The notes below the pieces were generated by a model. The model saw nothing but the letters and a program-made list of their open reading frames with translations, made no database searches and was not told the DNA's origin. The position numbers and the translations under genes are program-made. Shown piece by piece: positions 33,677-46,269 of a stretch of 64,000 nt of DNA (position 1 is the first letter of the stretch; the number at the start of each line of letters is the position of its first letter). Origin of the DNA: Bidens hawaiensis (Eukaryota; Streptophyta; Magnoliopsida; Asterales; Asteraceae). The DNA is taken from NCBI GenBank assembly GCA_021521415.1, contig JAIQDT010000229.1:1488001-1552000 (forward strand). The letters are read 5' to 3'.

Positions 33677-34329
33677 CGTTTTTTTAATCTTTAAACATAC
33701 CAATTTCTAATCAATGGTAAGCTTCAGTTTTTCCTCTTATAAGTTATTATTTTTCTACTTTCGGTGTTTTCATGTATAGGGTGTTTCTTGTTTCAGATGG
33801 CTTCAAAAACTAACCTTTATAGTTTTAATAATGTTTTTAAAATGGTTTTATGTTGTCTCTTTAAGCTAGGCTTTTAATTAATTATTTAGATGTTTTTTTT
33901 TGTGATGTTTTTTGATTGGTAGATATTATTATGTTATTGTAGACCATCTCTAGCTTTAAGGTTTTTAATTTAATTAGATGCTCTTTGTGACGTTTTTAGA
34001 TTCGTATTATTATGATGTAAGTAAGCTGATTTTTTAAGATGCTGGCTGTTAAATTCTTCAAAAAATAAAGTAAAATAAAATAATATCAAAAGTTTATATG
34101 TTCTTTGCAAAGATTTATTAACTAATTTAGTTGGTTTAATTATAAGCAAAAGATGATTAAACTTAACTATTGGTTATTAGATACATACACATCATCCTTT
34201 TGCGTTGGATTTTTTCAACCTATAGTTTTATTTTATTAGATATAGGATTGCATGATTGGACCTAGCTTACTATAAATCAATTTATTTTATTGTATTTTTG
34301 TATTGCTTGATATTGAATTGAATTAAACA
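33677..34329. other. AT-rich stretch, nothing recognised
   Basis: T-rich intron-like sequence. It could be intron of the small ORF upstream or the body of an old LTR whose end is at 34411. Confidence 0.3.
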
Positions 34330-34427
34330 ACTATTGTAAAACATAGTATCATGTGCTATGAACAATCATCGTCTTGCCTTGACGTATTCCGCCGTCGATT
34401 ATAGTGTGACAGATTGGTATCAGAGCC
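34330..34427 (+). mobile_element. LTR 3' end plus tRNA-Met primer-binding site (relic)
   Basis: ATTCCGCCGTCGATTATAGTGTGACA ends at 34411 like the LTR end at 581, and TGGTATCAGAGCC follows at 34415-34427. That word is complementary to the 3' end of initiator tRNA-Met and is a common plant retrotransposon PBS. No gag follows, so the element is truncated. Confidence 0.6.
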
Positions 34428-35509
34428 ATGGTTATAGAGAATTAGGTTACTAGGACTTCACTGACCTAGTCAATAGTCGTCCCCTTAGTGTTTATATTGC
34501 ATGATAACATGTACTACATTATGTAGTAATTGCTATGCTACTTTATCTATATTATATGCAACATGTTATATTATTTGGTTTACTTGCATGCTTCATTATT
34601 TGTTTTAAGTATTATATACTACATTATTTGCAATTGATTTTATGCTACAAATCATATGTTACAGTAGTTCTAGCTATCCACACTAAAGATAAATTATATA
34701 CAATGAAGCAGGTAGTCGTGCGGTGGAATGGAAGAAATCCTAATGCTGCCTCGAGAGGAAATGATCCTTTACTTCTCATGATACCTAGTATCTCTATCTT
34801 TTGTTTTAAGTGTTTCAACTTAGTTGTTTGTTGTTTAAGTGTTTCAATTTGGTTTGTCCTCTTATTTGATGTCTTAGTCTGTCTATGTTGTTATAATCAA
34901 GATGTAACCTCTGTTGTTTTCGTATGGTAACTTAGTTTGTAATTTTGATGATTGTAATGTAGTTGTTTTGAAATTCCAATTAACGTCATTGAATTTAACA
35001 ACCACTTATATATTGTGTGGCAATCGAAGTGTGGGATTCAGGGCATACATCAAGTATTATAATGAATCAAATTATACAAAGATATTGTTGGCTAAATGAT
35101 TTCCAAATTAAAGTTTAACTTAATGTAGAAGGTTATTCGGTTTTGGATTTGTTGATCTTCTTATCAATTGTTTGATTTGAGTTTTGCATTGCGAATTTTA
35201 AGAACATGGTCGGGTTAGTGGTATCTAGCAAACCAACTTCACGGCGTGTTACTAACGCTCAAGGGCAAATCATACAAGACACCAATCTAACTTATGAAAA
35301 TACAACAAAAATGTGAACATTAATATACTTTTTCTAGGAGCTTACATTATAAGAAAGATAAAAGTTTTAATTGAAAAACAGACATGCAATAAATTTAATG
35401 TGTAGACACATTTTAACGGCTAAACTTCGAATCATGTCAAAAAAAATATTGATGGGTGAAACCAAAAAAAGTTTTTTATGCAATAAATCAATGTGAGTTT
35501 ATTTAATTA
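34428..35509. other. No gene recognised downstream of the PBS relic
   Basis: Open frames up to 131 codons (34535-34930) are Cys/Leu/Phe-rich and AT-biased without recognised domains. May be decayed internal retrotransposon sequence. Confidence 0.35.
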
Positions 35510-36080
35510 GGTAACGATTGGTATGCAGGAATGACAGTATGAATGGAATGATTCATTACGTGGGAATGAAAAAAATGGTGTTTGGTTTCTCAAGGGAATG
35601 GAATCATCCATTACACATGGAATCCCATTCCATCAAAACCATTTCTTCCCACCCCTTCTTTTTTTTTTCATTCCATTCCTCCTTCACCTTATTTTTTCAG
35701 CAACACCACCACCTAACAACCACCACTACCACTACCATCGGCACCACCACCAACTCCGCTGACACCACCACCGCCGCCTCCACCATCGCCACCGCCACCA
35801 CTATTTTCGTCGCTGGAGCTACCATCGTCGCCATTGTAGATTTTTTTTGAGGGGGGGTGGGTTTAAAATTATTTTGAGATGGGAGTGTTTTTATTATTTC
35901 TATTTCATTTCTATAATTTTTTTGGATAACAAACAATAAAAATTAATAATTGATTTCATTCCTATAGGTTAACAAAACAAGACAAAGAAATGGTAATGAT
36001 CAATTTCATTCCATTGTCCATTCCATTCATTCTCCTATTTCATTCTGGCTTCATTCTATTATCTCCAACCAAACATACCC
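35510..36080. mobile_element. Tourist-like MITE (571 bp) with TTA target duplication
   Basis: Left GGTAACGATTGGTATG and right CCAACCAAACATACCC are imperfect inverted ends; TTA lies at 35507-35509 and 36081-36083. The centre is CCACCACC/CCGCC-rich. The right 340 bp recur at 700-1030. Confidence 0.65.
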
Positions 36081-36083
36081 TTA

Positions 36084-36573
36084 GTGTTAGCATATTTATC
36101 TTATAAGCAAAGGCTATATAGTGGCAAATAATTAATAAATGTAAGGAGCATGCGTGCATGCACATATGTCCTCAAATTTTATATTTTCTTTATAAAATCG
36201 AAATTTAAAAATAAATCTAATATTGTGCTTACATGAAAATTGATAAAAGCACAAGAAATAATAAATTAAATAAATAAAACATAAGTCTTAAAATATAGGA
36301 GGTTGACAAAAAAAATTAAACAACATGAGCATATTTTCAGAAACAATGGGAGGGCCATAACACTATCAGAATTTTAACTTACAGATCATGGCAGCCTCAA
36401 TCCTAAAGATCGATCGTTAAGCTTACACTACGGTGGACAAAAACTTACCTTATGCTTCATCATGGGAGCCTCAATCCTGCAGATCGATAGACATAAAAAT
36501 ATTGATTAATTATTGACAACTCATGTACATATGGTCATTAAGACCCCCATTGATCACTTCGTTACAGTTGAAC
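36084..36573. other. Intergenic stretch before the transposase relic
   Basis: Contains a repeated word GCCTCAATCCTRMAGATCGAT at about 36392 and 36470. No gene recognised. Confidence 0.35.
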
Positions 36574-36795
36574 TCATTGGTTAACATATTGAGTATGATT
36601 TAATGATACGACCACTTCGAGCATTATTGTTGAACCATCAACCCCGATGATACAATGCTGACCTTGCCAAACAACCGGGTAGGCTTCCCTTGGCCAGCGT
36701 GTGCAGTCGAGGCTACCAAGCTTCTCAGAAAAAACGTGTCTTTGTTGATGAACCTCATATATTTTTTGTATGTTAGCTTGAGTCTGCCTCTTCAA
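36574..36795 (-). pseudogene. PIF/Harbinger transposase fragment
   Basis: The 73-residue frame has RHVFSEKLGSLDCTRW, then YPVVWQGQH and STIMLEVVVS. This matches the plant Harbinger transposase (Plant_tran / DDE_4) segment around its first catalytic Asp (GxxD-C-xxW) and the following WQGQ. The glycine-rich and later DDE parts are missing, so it is a short relic. It shows that the transposase class needed by the Tourist-like MITEs and by 12740-13687 has existed in this genome. Confidence 0.65.
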
Positions 36796-37107
36796 ATACT
36801 ATTACCATAAAGTTCAGTAATAACTAACAATAATAATACATAAAATATTGTTTACCCACACAAACGATCAAAATACTAATAATAACTATAATGATGTAAG
36901 CCTTAAAGGATTATAATTTTTTTAAATCAATTAATAACCTTAACATCTAAAATATGATAGCACAAAAAAACATATTGTGTTTGATATCTTGTCTTTTAAT
37001 CAAAACAAAAGTACAGATAATTAATAAATGCTAAAGGAAAGTTCCATGTATATGGAAATAACAAAAAAATAAGGCTAACACTAAGCAAAGTCAAAGTTGC
37101 ATTTTTG

Positions 37108-37311
37108 AAGGAGCAAATCACTTGAGGGAATAAGGTGGAAAACTATGACCCAATACTCTTCCTTAAGTTGGAGCATGTAAGTTTCGAATGCCCAACTTGT
37201 TGAGTAAAAACTTAAGTTGTTGAGATCCCAACCCTTTGATAAATAAATCAGCTATTTGCATCTTGGTGTCAATTTGACGAGGTTGAATCTCTTCACTGTC
37301 AAGTCTTTCCC
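37108..37311 (-). pseudogene. Copia RNase H C-terminus (3' stub of the split element)
   Basis: On the minus strand KHYIRERL, then the T-x-x-Q-x-AD-F-KGL pattern (TKMQIADLFIKGL) and KLLNKLGI-like end, followed by stop. This is the end of Ty1/copia RNase H. The rest of the enzyme continues at 57317 on the far side of the 20-kb Athila insertion; TTCCC is repeated at the two junctions. A 42-bp tail at 37111-37152 recurs at the other end of the copia remnant (62512-62553). Confidence 0.8.
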
Positions 37312-38895
37312 TGATATAATGCTTAATATATATAAATCCCTTGTACATTTTATATAATATTTTATTATTTTATGTTCGGTTTTTGTTAGGATTTGTATAT
37401 TACTAACATATTGAATAATCTAGGTCCCGGGACTTGTTCGTGGTTAAAGAGAGCGAAAAACAAGCAAAAATGAGCTAAACCGGCGAACCGGAGCATCAGG
37501 AAACGAACCGGACCGAACCAAGAGCGAACCGGACCGGTTTTGGCCGGCCCCCCTCTCATCCGGAGCGCCGCGCGGTGGGGAGGGCCAAGCCCACCACGCG
37601 GCGCTACGGGCTACATTCTAGAACATTCCATCCGTTTTTAGGGTATTTTCCTATATAAAGCCCCTTAAACTCAACCTTAAATATATCCTGAAAGCCACAT
37701 CCGATTTTGGGGAGTTCCAAGGCCTAGGAGTGCATCTTTTGGAGGTTTGGAATCATTCGGTGGCATGCTTATCGATTAAGAACGAAGACCCCGGGTTTTA
37801 TCACCTTTAATCTTTCGTTTCTTTTGTTTTACACCATGATTTCGTTTATCATTGTTTTGTTTTATTTTATGATGTTAGGCTAAACATTATAGACTGCCTA
37901 GGCTTATGATGAACCTACTTTGACGTTGTGTTTTGATTTGGGATTTATTTATCGTTATGGTTTTTATGATTTAGTAAAAGGTTTAATTATATTAAATTGA
38001 TGCATATGGATATTTAGGATTGTTTGATTAATTGTTATTATTCCATAGTTACCTTGATTATTGTTTGTCATTATGATAGGTTGCTATTAGGTCAATTACT
38101 TTATGTTATTGATTATTTTATGATTGATTTTGAATAAGATAATAGGAATAATAATTATTAATTAATTAAACCTAAGTGTGCTGCTAACCTAAATCTGTAA
38201 AGTGCTAGGTTATTGATAGATCTTTATTATTTGATCTTGCTAGATTTAGTTCTTCGAGGAGTCCATGTAGGTTTGATTATTTAATTATTGTCTGTTGAAT
38301 CAATTAAATATATTAAATTGTCTTTGATTTCCGCACAGTAAGGTAGGATTTCGTATAAAGGAACTAAGTCATAAATAATTAGGTGACCGTAAGGAAACTT
38401 GATTTTTAATACTGGTGTGCGTTAAAACTTATTAGAAACCCATGGGTGTCTCTTGAAAAGGGTTAGGGGTCCTATTCGGGTTTTCTTTTAGGTGTCTATT
38501 TTACGATCCCAGTCCATAACTAAATATTTTTCCGATTAATTAACAATTGAAATTTAGGGGATTCTAGCCTAGGTAGTTATCTCATCGTCATCTGAATTAA
38601 GTCCAAGTTCTAAGTTTAGTAGTCTTTAGTTTTCTTAATTAGTTTATTAGTAAAACCCCCCTTAAGCAAATAATAAATAAATAAGTCGTGTCTGTAGTTG
38701 AGTCTAATTAGCTAGTAAACGTAATTTAAAGAGTCTTGTGGGTTCGATATCCGGACTTACTTAGCTGTACTAGAGTCGATCGGTCCACTTGCCGGTTAGT
38801 AGTTTAGTTAAGTTTAAGAGTCTAGAATTTATTACTTAGTGTCTAGATTAGCGTAATTTTAGTTTAATAATTATTAGACTACTTTTAGCACATCA
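37312..38895 (+). repeat. 5' LTR of the Athila element
   Basis: 1584 bp. Carries a 15-bp-stem GC hairpin (37565-37579 with 37590-37604, one mismatch) and a TATA box CTATATAAAG at 37651. Many differences to the right LTR are C/G to T/A changes at CG sites. Confidence 0.9.
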
Positions 38896-39110
38896 AGTTT
38901 TTGGCGCCGTTGCCAGGGACTCTTGGCGATTGCATTATTAGCTTTGGTTAGACTTACTTGTGATATACGTGCTACTTGTTTTGTTTTGTTTTGTTTTGTG
39001 TTTGAGTTATAGGAGTTTAATTAATTTTAGTTTAATTTTAAGTCTAGTTTACTTTATTTATTCTTAGTTTTATTTTTGTATTTACATAGAGTCTACTCAG
39101 TTGGTCTTGT
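38896..39110 (+). promoter_or_regulatory. Athila PBS and leader
   Basis: TTTTTGGCGCCGTTGCCAGG at 38898-38917 directly after the LTR is the usual Athila-type primer-binding block. A TTTTG microsatellite follows near 38978. Leader to gag. Confidence 0.75.
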
Positions 39111-40660
39111 GTGCTTTTTAGGTTTATGCCACATCTTCGTTCACAAGGACCAACTCTGTTAAAGTCTGAAGTCAGTTCGTCATCACAGATCATCATAGAT
39201 TCTCCATCGAAGTCATCACCACACAGTTCACCGCCGTCGAGTCCTAGAACCATTCCCGATATTCAAATGGCCGACAACCGAACCGTTTACCAACAAGCCT
39301 TTGAGGGTTTCACCGGAGACCACTCGCCCATCATCACCCCTGTAATCGATAACCCTAATTCCTGGCAGATTCCCTCTTACGTCATAGCCAATCTAACCCA
39401 GAGTAACCTATTCCATGGCCGTGACGATGAAGACGCACCAACGCACATCAGCCATCTTACCCGTGTGCTCAGAACGTTTAATCTACAAGGTGCTAATGAA
39501 GATGCCATTTTCCTCCATTTGTTCCCGTTTTCACTTACGGGTCGTGCCACCACTTGGCTTGATTCGCAACATGCTGGAGCATTCACTACTTGGGAGGCGT
39601 TGCGTACTGCTTTCTTGAAGAAATACTTCCCGCTTGCCAAAGCATCTCGTCTCCGAGATCAGATTCATTCTTTCCACATGGAGCCGGATGAGCCGTACTA
39701 TCAAGCTTGGGAGCGTTTTCATAGTTTACTGGCCCATTGTTCACAGCATAGTCTTACTCCGTAGGCCCTGGTTGAGAAGTTTTACAATGGGCAGACATAT
39801 GAGACTCAGGCTCGTTTCGACACTGCTGTTGGAGGTAATTTAATGGATAAGAAAAATATAGTTGAGTGTAATGAATTGTTTGAAAGTTTTTCCCAGTCCG
39901 AGTTTGCTAAAAAGCCACGTAATGGGAATTCCAATCCCGTCACTAGTACACCCTCATCCGTCCGAGGTGCACCAGGTCAATCTGGATACTAGTGTGGCGA
40001 CTGCCTTAGAGAGTCTAGCACGTGAGATTAAAGTACTTAAGGCTAAGGTAGATAAGTGTGAGTTGTGTAGAGGGGGGCATGGGACTTTAGATTGTCCGTT
40101 GATGAGTCAGGAGCAGGTAGAGTTCATAGGAGGGCAAAATAGGGTTCATAATGCGATTAATGGAAATAATAATTCAAACTGGAACAATTATAAAAATAAT
40201 AATTATAATTCGAATTTGCATTCCTCCGGTGCACCCCCTGGTTTCCAATCAAATTCAAATCTTAACCGGGGGCAGGATCAGTCGTTTAGTGGGGAGCAAA
40301 GTAGTCAAGGTGGGAGTAATGGGCAGGATTTGAGTAGTGGTATTAGTAGGTTAGAGGAGATGATGAAGCAAATACTAGTTAGAGATCAGGAAACTCAGAA
40401 AAAATTTGCCGATCATGATTTACTATTAAGGAAGCACCAGTCTGCACTCTTAGATCTTTAGAGAACTGTAGGTGATATAGCCCAATGTTTAGATGAGAGA
40501 CCCCCAGGTCAGTTTTCAGGTTCCACTCAGCAAAATCCGGTAGCTCAGTTAAATGCCATCTCCACTCGTAGTGGTAGGGTTTTAGGTCCGGAGAGGGAGA
40601 TTGAGGTAGAGGAGAGAAATGAGTTAGTTGATGCGGAAATCGTGATGGAGAATCCTGGGA
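39111..40660 (+). pseudogene. Athila gag, with stops and a frameshift
   Basis: First part (39111-39764) starts with a Ser/Pro-rich leader, then IPSYVIANL, FHGRDDEDAPTHISHL, LFPFSLTGRATTWL and WEALRTAFLKKYFP, the Athila capsid pattern. A TAG at 39762 interrupts, the same frame resumes with LVEKFYNGQTYETQ, and a frameshift near 39990 moves it to the frame carrying ALESLAREI and the zinc knuckle CELCRGGHGTLDC (about 40055-40095). Asn-rich linker, then a C-terminal part ending near STRSGR (about 40560). Gag forms the particle and binds RNA; this copy cannot. Confidence 0.85.
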
Positions 40661-40888
40661 GGGACTAGGCTAGGCCCAGCAAGTACCGCACCTACCAGTG
40701 AGCCCATAGTTAGAGGAAGTGAGGAAAAGAAACTGAGAGATGTTAGGCCTTCACCGCTTATAGATCATTCTCGTGTCCCGTATCCAGCCCGTCTTAAGAA
40801 TTAGAAATTTAGTAGAGAGTACGAGAAATTCTTAGATATGTTTAGGCAGCTTAGGATTAACCTTCCGTTTATCGAGGCCCTCTAGCAT

Positions 40889-41753
40889 ATGCCGAAATAT
40901 GCCAAGTTTTTGAAAGATCTTCTTGAACGAAAGGAAAGTCTGGAGGAGCTTTCGACCGTTCCACTTAACAGAGAGTGTTCTGCGGTAGTACTCAATAAGG
41001 TTCCGGAAAAGTTACCCGATCCCGGTGTTTTCACTGTTCCATGTTTGTTCGGTAGGGATACCTCGTGCCAAGCGTTAGCGGACCTAGGAGCTAGCATAAA
41101 CTTAATGCTATATTCGTTGTTTGAGAAGCTAGGCCTAGGAGAACTTACCCACCCGTATGTCATTGTCTTTAGCTGACTGTTCGGTGAAGTACCCTAGGGG
41201 AATCATAGAAAACTTGCTCGTGAAAGTCGATAATTTGGTTTTCCCTGTAGATTTTGTGGTTTTAGATATGGAAGCCGATAAGAGAGTTCCTATTATTTTA
41301 GGTCGTCCATTCGTGCGTACTGCTAGGGAACTTGTTGATGTATTTGAAGGTAAGATCACTCTTAGAGCCGGTGACGATAGTGTCACTTATGTTGCTAAAT
41401 CCATGAGACACCCGAGTGGTCAATACGGTCTCATTGATCCATGTCATCCCGTTTATGCGATTGAGTCTTTTGTTCCGGGCATAGATCCACGTCTTGAGCA
41501 CCCCCGTTCCGTCAGAATTTGTTTGGAGGAGGAGAGAGAGGTCACGAGTTCTCGAGAGTCGATGGATTTTGATAGAGAGAGAGGTGGTGGTCTGCAAAAG
41601 TTTGTGGAGTTTGGAGAAGTTGAAGATAATCGAAATAAGATTAGTGAGTGGTCGTATCGTGATGTAGTATCTTGGAGGACCATGGAGCTTTACCGAGGTG
41701 GAGGATGCTCCACTTGGGCCCGAGTAGTTCACATAGGAGAGTGTCTTGAGTGA
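40889..41753 (+). pseudogene. Athila retroviral-type aspartic protease, frameshifted
   Basis: 40889-41160 reads MPKYAKFLKDLLERKE, then CSAVVLNKVPEKLPDPG, then FTVPCLFG and ADLGASINLM, which is the Athila form (D-LG-ASINLM) of the DTG protease active site. A one-base shift near 41157 moves the frame to SLADCSVKYPRGIIENLLVK, FVVLDMEADKRVPIILGRPF, the flap and ILGRPF end of the same fold. It stops at 41752. No RT follows. Confidence 0.85.
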
Positions 41754-43107
41754 AAGCTCAAGTGTAGAGTTTGTATATTTGTTATATCTTTATTTTTAAG
41801 TCGTGTGAAGTCACTAACGTAGATTTTTGTTGTTTTCTTTGTTTTTGTTTTTAAGTTTTGCAGGTTTTGAGCTAGAAAAATGACCCCCATGAATTATAAA
41901 TGCAAAAATTCAAGTGTGGGGATGGAGTAGTAGGAGCCGTATACTTTGATGATTATTTATTTGCTGCTTTTATTTATGTTTATTGGATGGGTTGGATGGT
42001 CTGGTAAAATACTTAAATTCTTAACATCTATCAAGTTGATAAGATATATTTTTAGATATTGTTTGTTGTGATTGCCGCTTCCGTTCGTGTGTGAGAGAAT
42101 TGAAGATATTTGTTTCCTGCGCACGATTGTAGTTGGAGGGCAGCTTTGGAAGAAGACTTTGGCATCATATCGTCATTCGCATATTACCAGCTAAGTCTTT
42201 TCCATTATTTATCTTGCTTGTTTATTTTTATTTTTGTTTTCTTTTTAGGTTTTAGGTTTTTGTTTTTCGAGTTTATTTTTATTTTTCGTCCTTATTCTTG
42301 CTTTGAGGACAATGCTAAATTTAAGTGTGGGGATAGGACATTTGAGTCATAGTTAAATTTTATTTTAATCATATAAAAAAATTGAAAAAAGTTTTGAAAA
42401 ATGTCTGTTGAATTTGTCTCCTTTTACATTTAAATGGGAGATGAGGATACCTATCGGGAATCGGTTTTTTCAAAACTACTAATAATATGAGATAATATTA
42501 AAAAAGGCGTACTAAGCTTGGGATGTGCCGGTAGGCCCAACTAGTCTTGAAAGGTTTCCCATTGCATATTCTTAAGAAACCTAATTAAGTCTTAGATTTT
42601 GTGGGTTTTCATCCTAAGGTGTTGAGAATTGAATGCACTTTGAAATTAGCACGCCACTCCGTTTTATGAAAATAAATAAAGAGTGGTGGCGCCCCGCAAA
42701 TGTCCATTTTTATACGAGCTTTAGTCTTTAGTTATATATTTTTAGGTTAAAGATGCCTAAGTGTACAATAAAAAATAATAATAAAAATAAAATAAAATAA
42801 ATAAATAAGCATTCCAAACTTTGATCTGAAAAGAAAAAGTGAGAAAAGTTATGTAATGAAAAATGCCAAAGAAGCATTCTCAAAAATAGATAAAGAGGCC
42901 AAAGTGCACATACTAGATGAGACTGAGAGTTTACGTGTTACCAAGGGGATGGCGACTCTGAGGATACACTATTGGGGCTTGAAAGTTTCTAGTCAATAAA
43001 TATTTTCTTAGGGCATATATAGGACAAAGTCCAATAATATTTAGGGCATGCTCGTACGACCTTACTTGACCTATCATCCATAATTCCATCTAAGTGCATT
43101 TACTTCT
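41754..43107 (+). other. Athila 3' noncoding region, upstream of the nested Tat element
   Basis: Contains AAGTGTGGGGATGG (41922) and AAGTGTGGGGATAGG (42322), words that in Athila elements flank the env-like/3' zone. No env-like frame recognised. Continues after the nested element at 55385-55718. Confidence 0.6.
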
Positions 43108-43691
43108 TGTTAGGGCTCGGATTTTTAGTATCCTTAGCAAATATTATATGCAGAACAAATCTAGGATGCGGTATCCTCCAAGGTAACAGGTATCCTAATT
43201 ATGTTATATCACTAACACATTGTCTGCTACTTTCCTTGTTTACCAGGTCAAAGACCGTTGCTTGATCTCCCGATGACTCGCACTTACTGTTATTAGAGCG
43301 TGACCACTAAGGAAACGTGCTATCTAACGGAATCAACAACTAATTGATTTAGTCTAAAAGCTTCCTTAAATATAGGAAATTTTGTTAGTTTTATCTTTGT
43401 ATAAATAGAGCTCTATACGGATCATAACACACACTTCTTAGCACTCGAGACTTACTAGTACTCGTTCATTGTAATCACGATCCGATTAAGCTCCACACTT
43501 GTAACCACATTTTGTTATTAATAAACTGGTGGTGATAGTTTTCACCGCCTGGGGTTTTTTGCTTGTTATCCCAAGGATAACGAGTTTTTTCCTCGCAACA
43601 AATCTCTGTGTTCAAGTTATTATTACAAGCACATAGTCCCATTTCACTAATTTGGTTACGAAATTACCATTGTCAATTTTTGACCAAAACA
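43108..43691 (+). repeat. 5' LTR of the Tat element
   Basis: 584 bp, with TATA box GTATAAATAGAGCTC near 43401. Confidence 0.92.
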
Positions 43692-43774
43692 ATTTGGCGC
43701 CCACCAAGGGGCAAACCGTGCTATAATCCTTCAAATATGTTCATTTCGTTAACCATCACCTTCATCCCTTCATT

Positions 43775-45527
43775 ATGGCCTCACAACCAAAAGCTAGTTC
43801 TATATTTGCTCCGGTGGTCACTGCTGCTTCAAGCATCAACCCAGGACCTTCACCATTGCCGAAGAAAAATACTCAGCCCAGAGGAGAACTTCCACCATTC
43901 ACGGGATCCTCTACACGGGTAGACCCGGTTATTTCTAACAATGATATTATTGCTTTGATGAAACAGGTTAAAACTCACATGGAGCAGCAAGAGAAAACCA
44001 ACTTAAGGCTATTCAAGGAGATTGTAGGAATCAAAAAGAAACCAGGGCATGAGGCCACTTCAATCATGCCCAGGGTCTTTGATTTTGATTCTCTAGGATC
44101 ATCTATCCTTCAGAATCCCGGATCCTTGGGGAGACAATCAGCAAGGATTCCGCCCCAGCAGTAGTCAGGATACTGGGGAACCTACCCTTCGGTATCCTCG
44201 GAATTATCCAGACCTACGAGGCCAGACTCCATGAACATGCAGCCTCGTTCAACCTTGCCAGCCGGCATATTCTCATCAGGATCTCCTATGGTGTCCTCTG
44301 AAGTGCATATTGGAGATGACATCCCTATGCAGACGTCACCTTATCCTAAGGATACTCTCAATGGAGGAACTAGACGTCAAGGATCAGGATACCAGAGACC
44401 TAACCACGACCTCGGTAACGGTTTACTTAATGATAATTTATACACTAACCGTGGACACGTGCAGGATAAGGGGATATCCCCTGAGATAGCCAATGAATTT
44501 CAGAAAATGAAGGATATGATTTCCAATATCCTGGGGATAATACGTCCCATAGCTGAAGTTCCCGCAGGTAGCCACAGGATATCCAGGTTTGCTTGGCCTA
44601 TATGTGACGTGGAGATCCCCAAGAAATTCCAGACGCCCAGCATGAAGCTGTACGATGGCACTACGGATCCTGAAGAACACGTAGCTCAATACAGAGAAAG
44701 GATGGAGATCAACCCCATCCCCGTTGACATCAAAGAAGCTTGCCTATGCAAGGGATTCGGTTCAACCTTGACAGGGCCAGCCCTCAAATGGTTATTGAGT
44801 ATTCCTTCCAACACTATTACCTCATTTTCCAATTTGATTAACTTGTTCAATAATCAATTTTCTTGTAGTAGATCTTTTGAGAAAATGACAGGTGACTTAT
44901 ATAGAAGCATAACAATGAATCCTTAAGGGATTACATAACCAGATTTAGCAGGGAATCTTTGGAAATCCCCAACCTTGACATGGCAGCTGCTGTTGAAGCC
45001 TTCAAGATGGGATTAAGGAAGGATTCTCCTTTCTATGATGATCTTGTCATGACTCCGTGCAGGAATCTTGACGAAGTCAGAAACATGGCATTAAGATACA
45101 TTCGGCTAGAGGATGACAAGAAGGCCCATGGAAACTTGGTTATCCCGAAGTATAATCTACCAACAGGAAATCAGACTCTCCACAAAAGTTCTCTAGGCCG
45201 AAGCCTTATTCCAAGCAGGATAATCCCAGGATAAATGCTGTGGAAGAAGACAAAGACGATGAAGAGTATCCTAAAATCTCTGAATATTGTTTTAATATTG
45301 ATATTAGTGGTGTGATTTGTGCCATGCAGGATCTAGGTGACAAGGCCAGATGGCCTAAGAAAAATGAAAAGCCCAGATCCATCAAAGACAAGTCCAAATG
45401 GTGTGCATTCCATGAAGTCTTTGGCCATTGCACCGAAGATTGCATAGCACTTCGGAATGAAATAGGATACCTTCTCAGCAAAGGATACCTGAAGGAGCTG
45501 CTTGGAAGAAACAAGAACAAGAGTTAG
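43775..45527 (+). pseudogene. Tat gag, four broken segments
   Basis: Starts MASQPKASS 84 bp after the LTR. 43775-44164 ends in TAG. 44231-44926 has ISRFAWPICDVEIPKKFQTP, KLYDGTTDPEEHVAQYRERM and GFGSTLTGPALKWL, the Tat capsid pattern; a frameshift near 44926 leads to ITRFSRESLEIPNLDMAAAV and ALRYIRLEDDKKA. 45240-45525 carries the zinc knuckle WCAFHEVFGHCTEDC and GYLKELLGR. The same knuckle type occurs in the gag-only element at 26205-27641. Confidence 0.87.
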
Positions 45528-45539
45528 GATCCTGTCAAG

Positions 45540-46160
45540 ATACCTGAAAGGGCACCTTCTCCTCCACCCAGAGCTAAGGTTGTATCCTTTATTTCGGGAG
45601 GATCCGACATCTGTGGAACCTCATATTCAGCAGCTAAGAAACGTTCCAGAGAAACAAAGATGGACAACGGAGAAAGACCTCTCCGCACTTCCACTCTGAC
45701 AACTCAAAGGATCATATCCTTCGACGAGGAGGATCGATTTGATCTTGTGGATCCCAACCATGATGGTTTGGTAATCACTTTATGTATAGCTAACTGTTTT
45801 GTGCGCAGAATACTCGTTGATGGGGGAGGCTCTGTGAACATTATCCAAATGGACGCCTTGAAGAAGATGGATATCCCGGAAACAGAGATTATCCCAAAAT
45901 CCTCAGTTCTTGTAGGATTCAGTGGCAAGGAGAAATCAAACTTCCAATATACATTGAAGGAACCAACTCTTTACAAAAACTTTGTGTTATTGACTCATTG
46001 TCTTGTTGTAATGTGATATTAGGCAGGCCCTGGATCCACAACATGAAGGTAGTACCCTCAACATACCATTAATGTGTGAAACTACCAAGCCCATGGGGAT
46101 TCATCAAGATTGAAAGCCATTAGCAAGATGCCAAGGAATGCTATGCTTCATTGATGAAGT
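45540..46160 (+). pseudogene. Tat aspartic protease
   Basis: ISFDEEDRFDLVDPNHDGLV precedes the active-site block RRILVDGGGSVNII, where the usual D-S/T-G is D-G-G, so the catalytic Asp is kept and the next residue changed. MDALKKMDIPET and VGFSGKE follow. The frame breaks near 46016 before the ILGRPW end, which reads in another frame just after (GRPWIHNMKVVPS). Confidence 0.75.
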
Positions 46161-46269
46161 GGACTACAAAGCCTACTCAAGCATAGAAATTACAGAAACA
46201 ACCAGGGAAGGTCCTGCAAGCAAGAGAGAAGGATGTAAAGGAAGTATCTTTGGACCCTCAGGATACTGA

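Noticed and set aside
34535..34930. 131-codon plus-strand frame after the PBS relic
   Set aside because: No gag or other retroelement motif; AT-biased composition.
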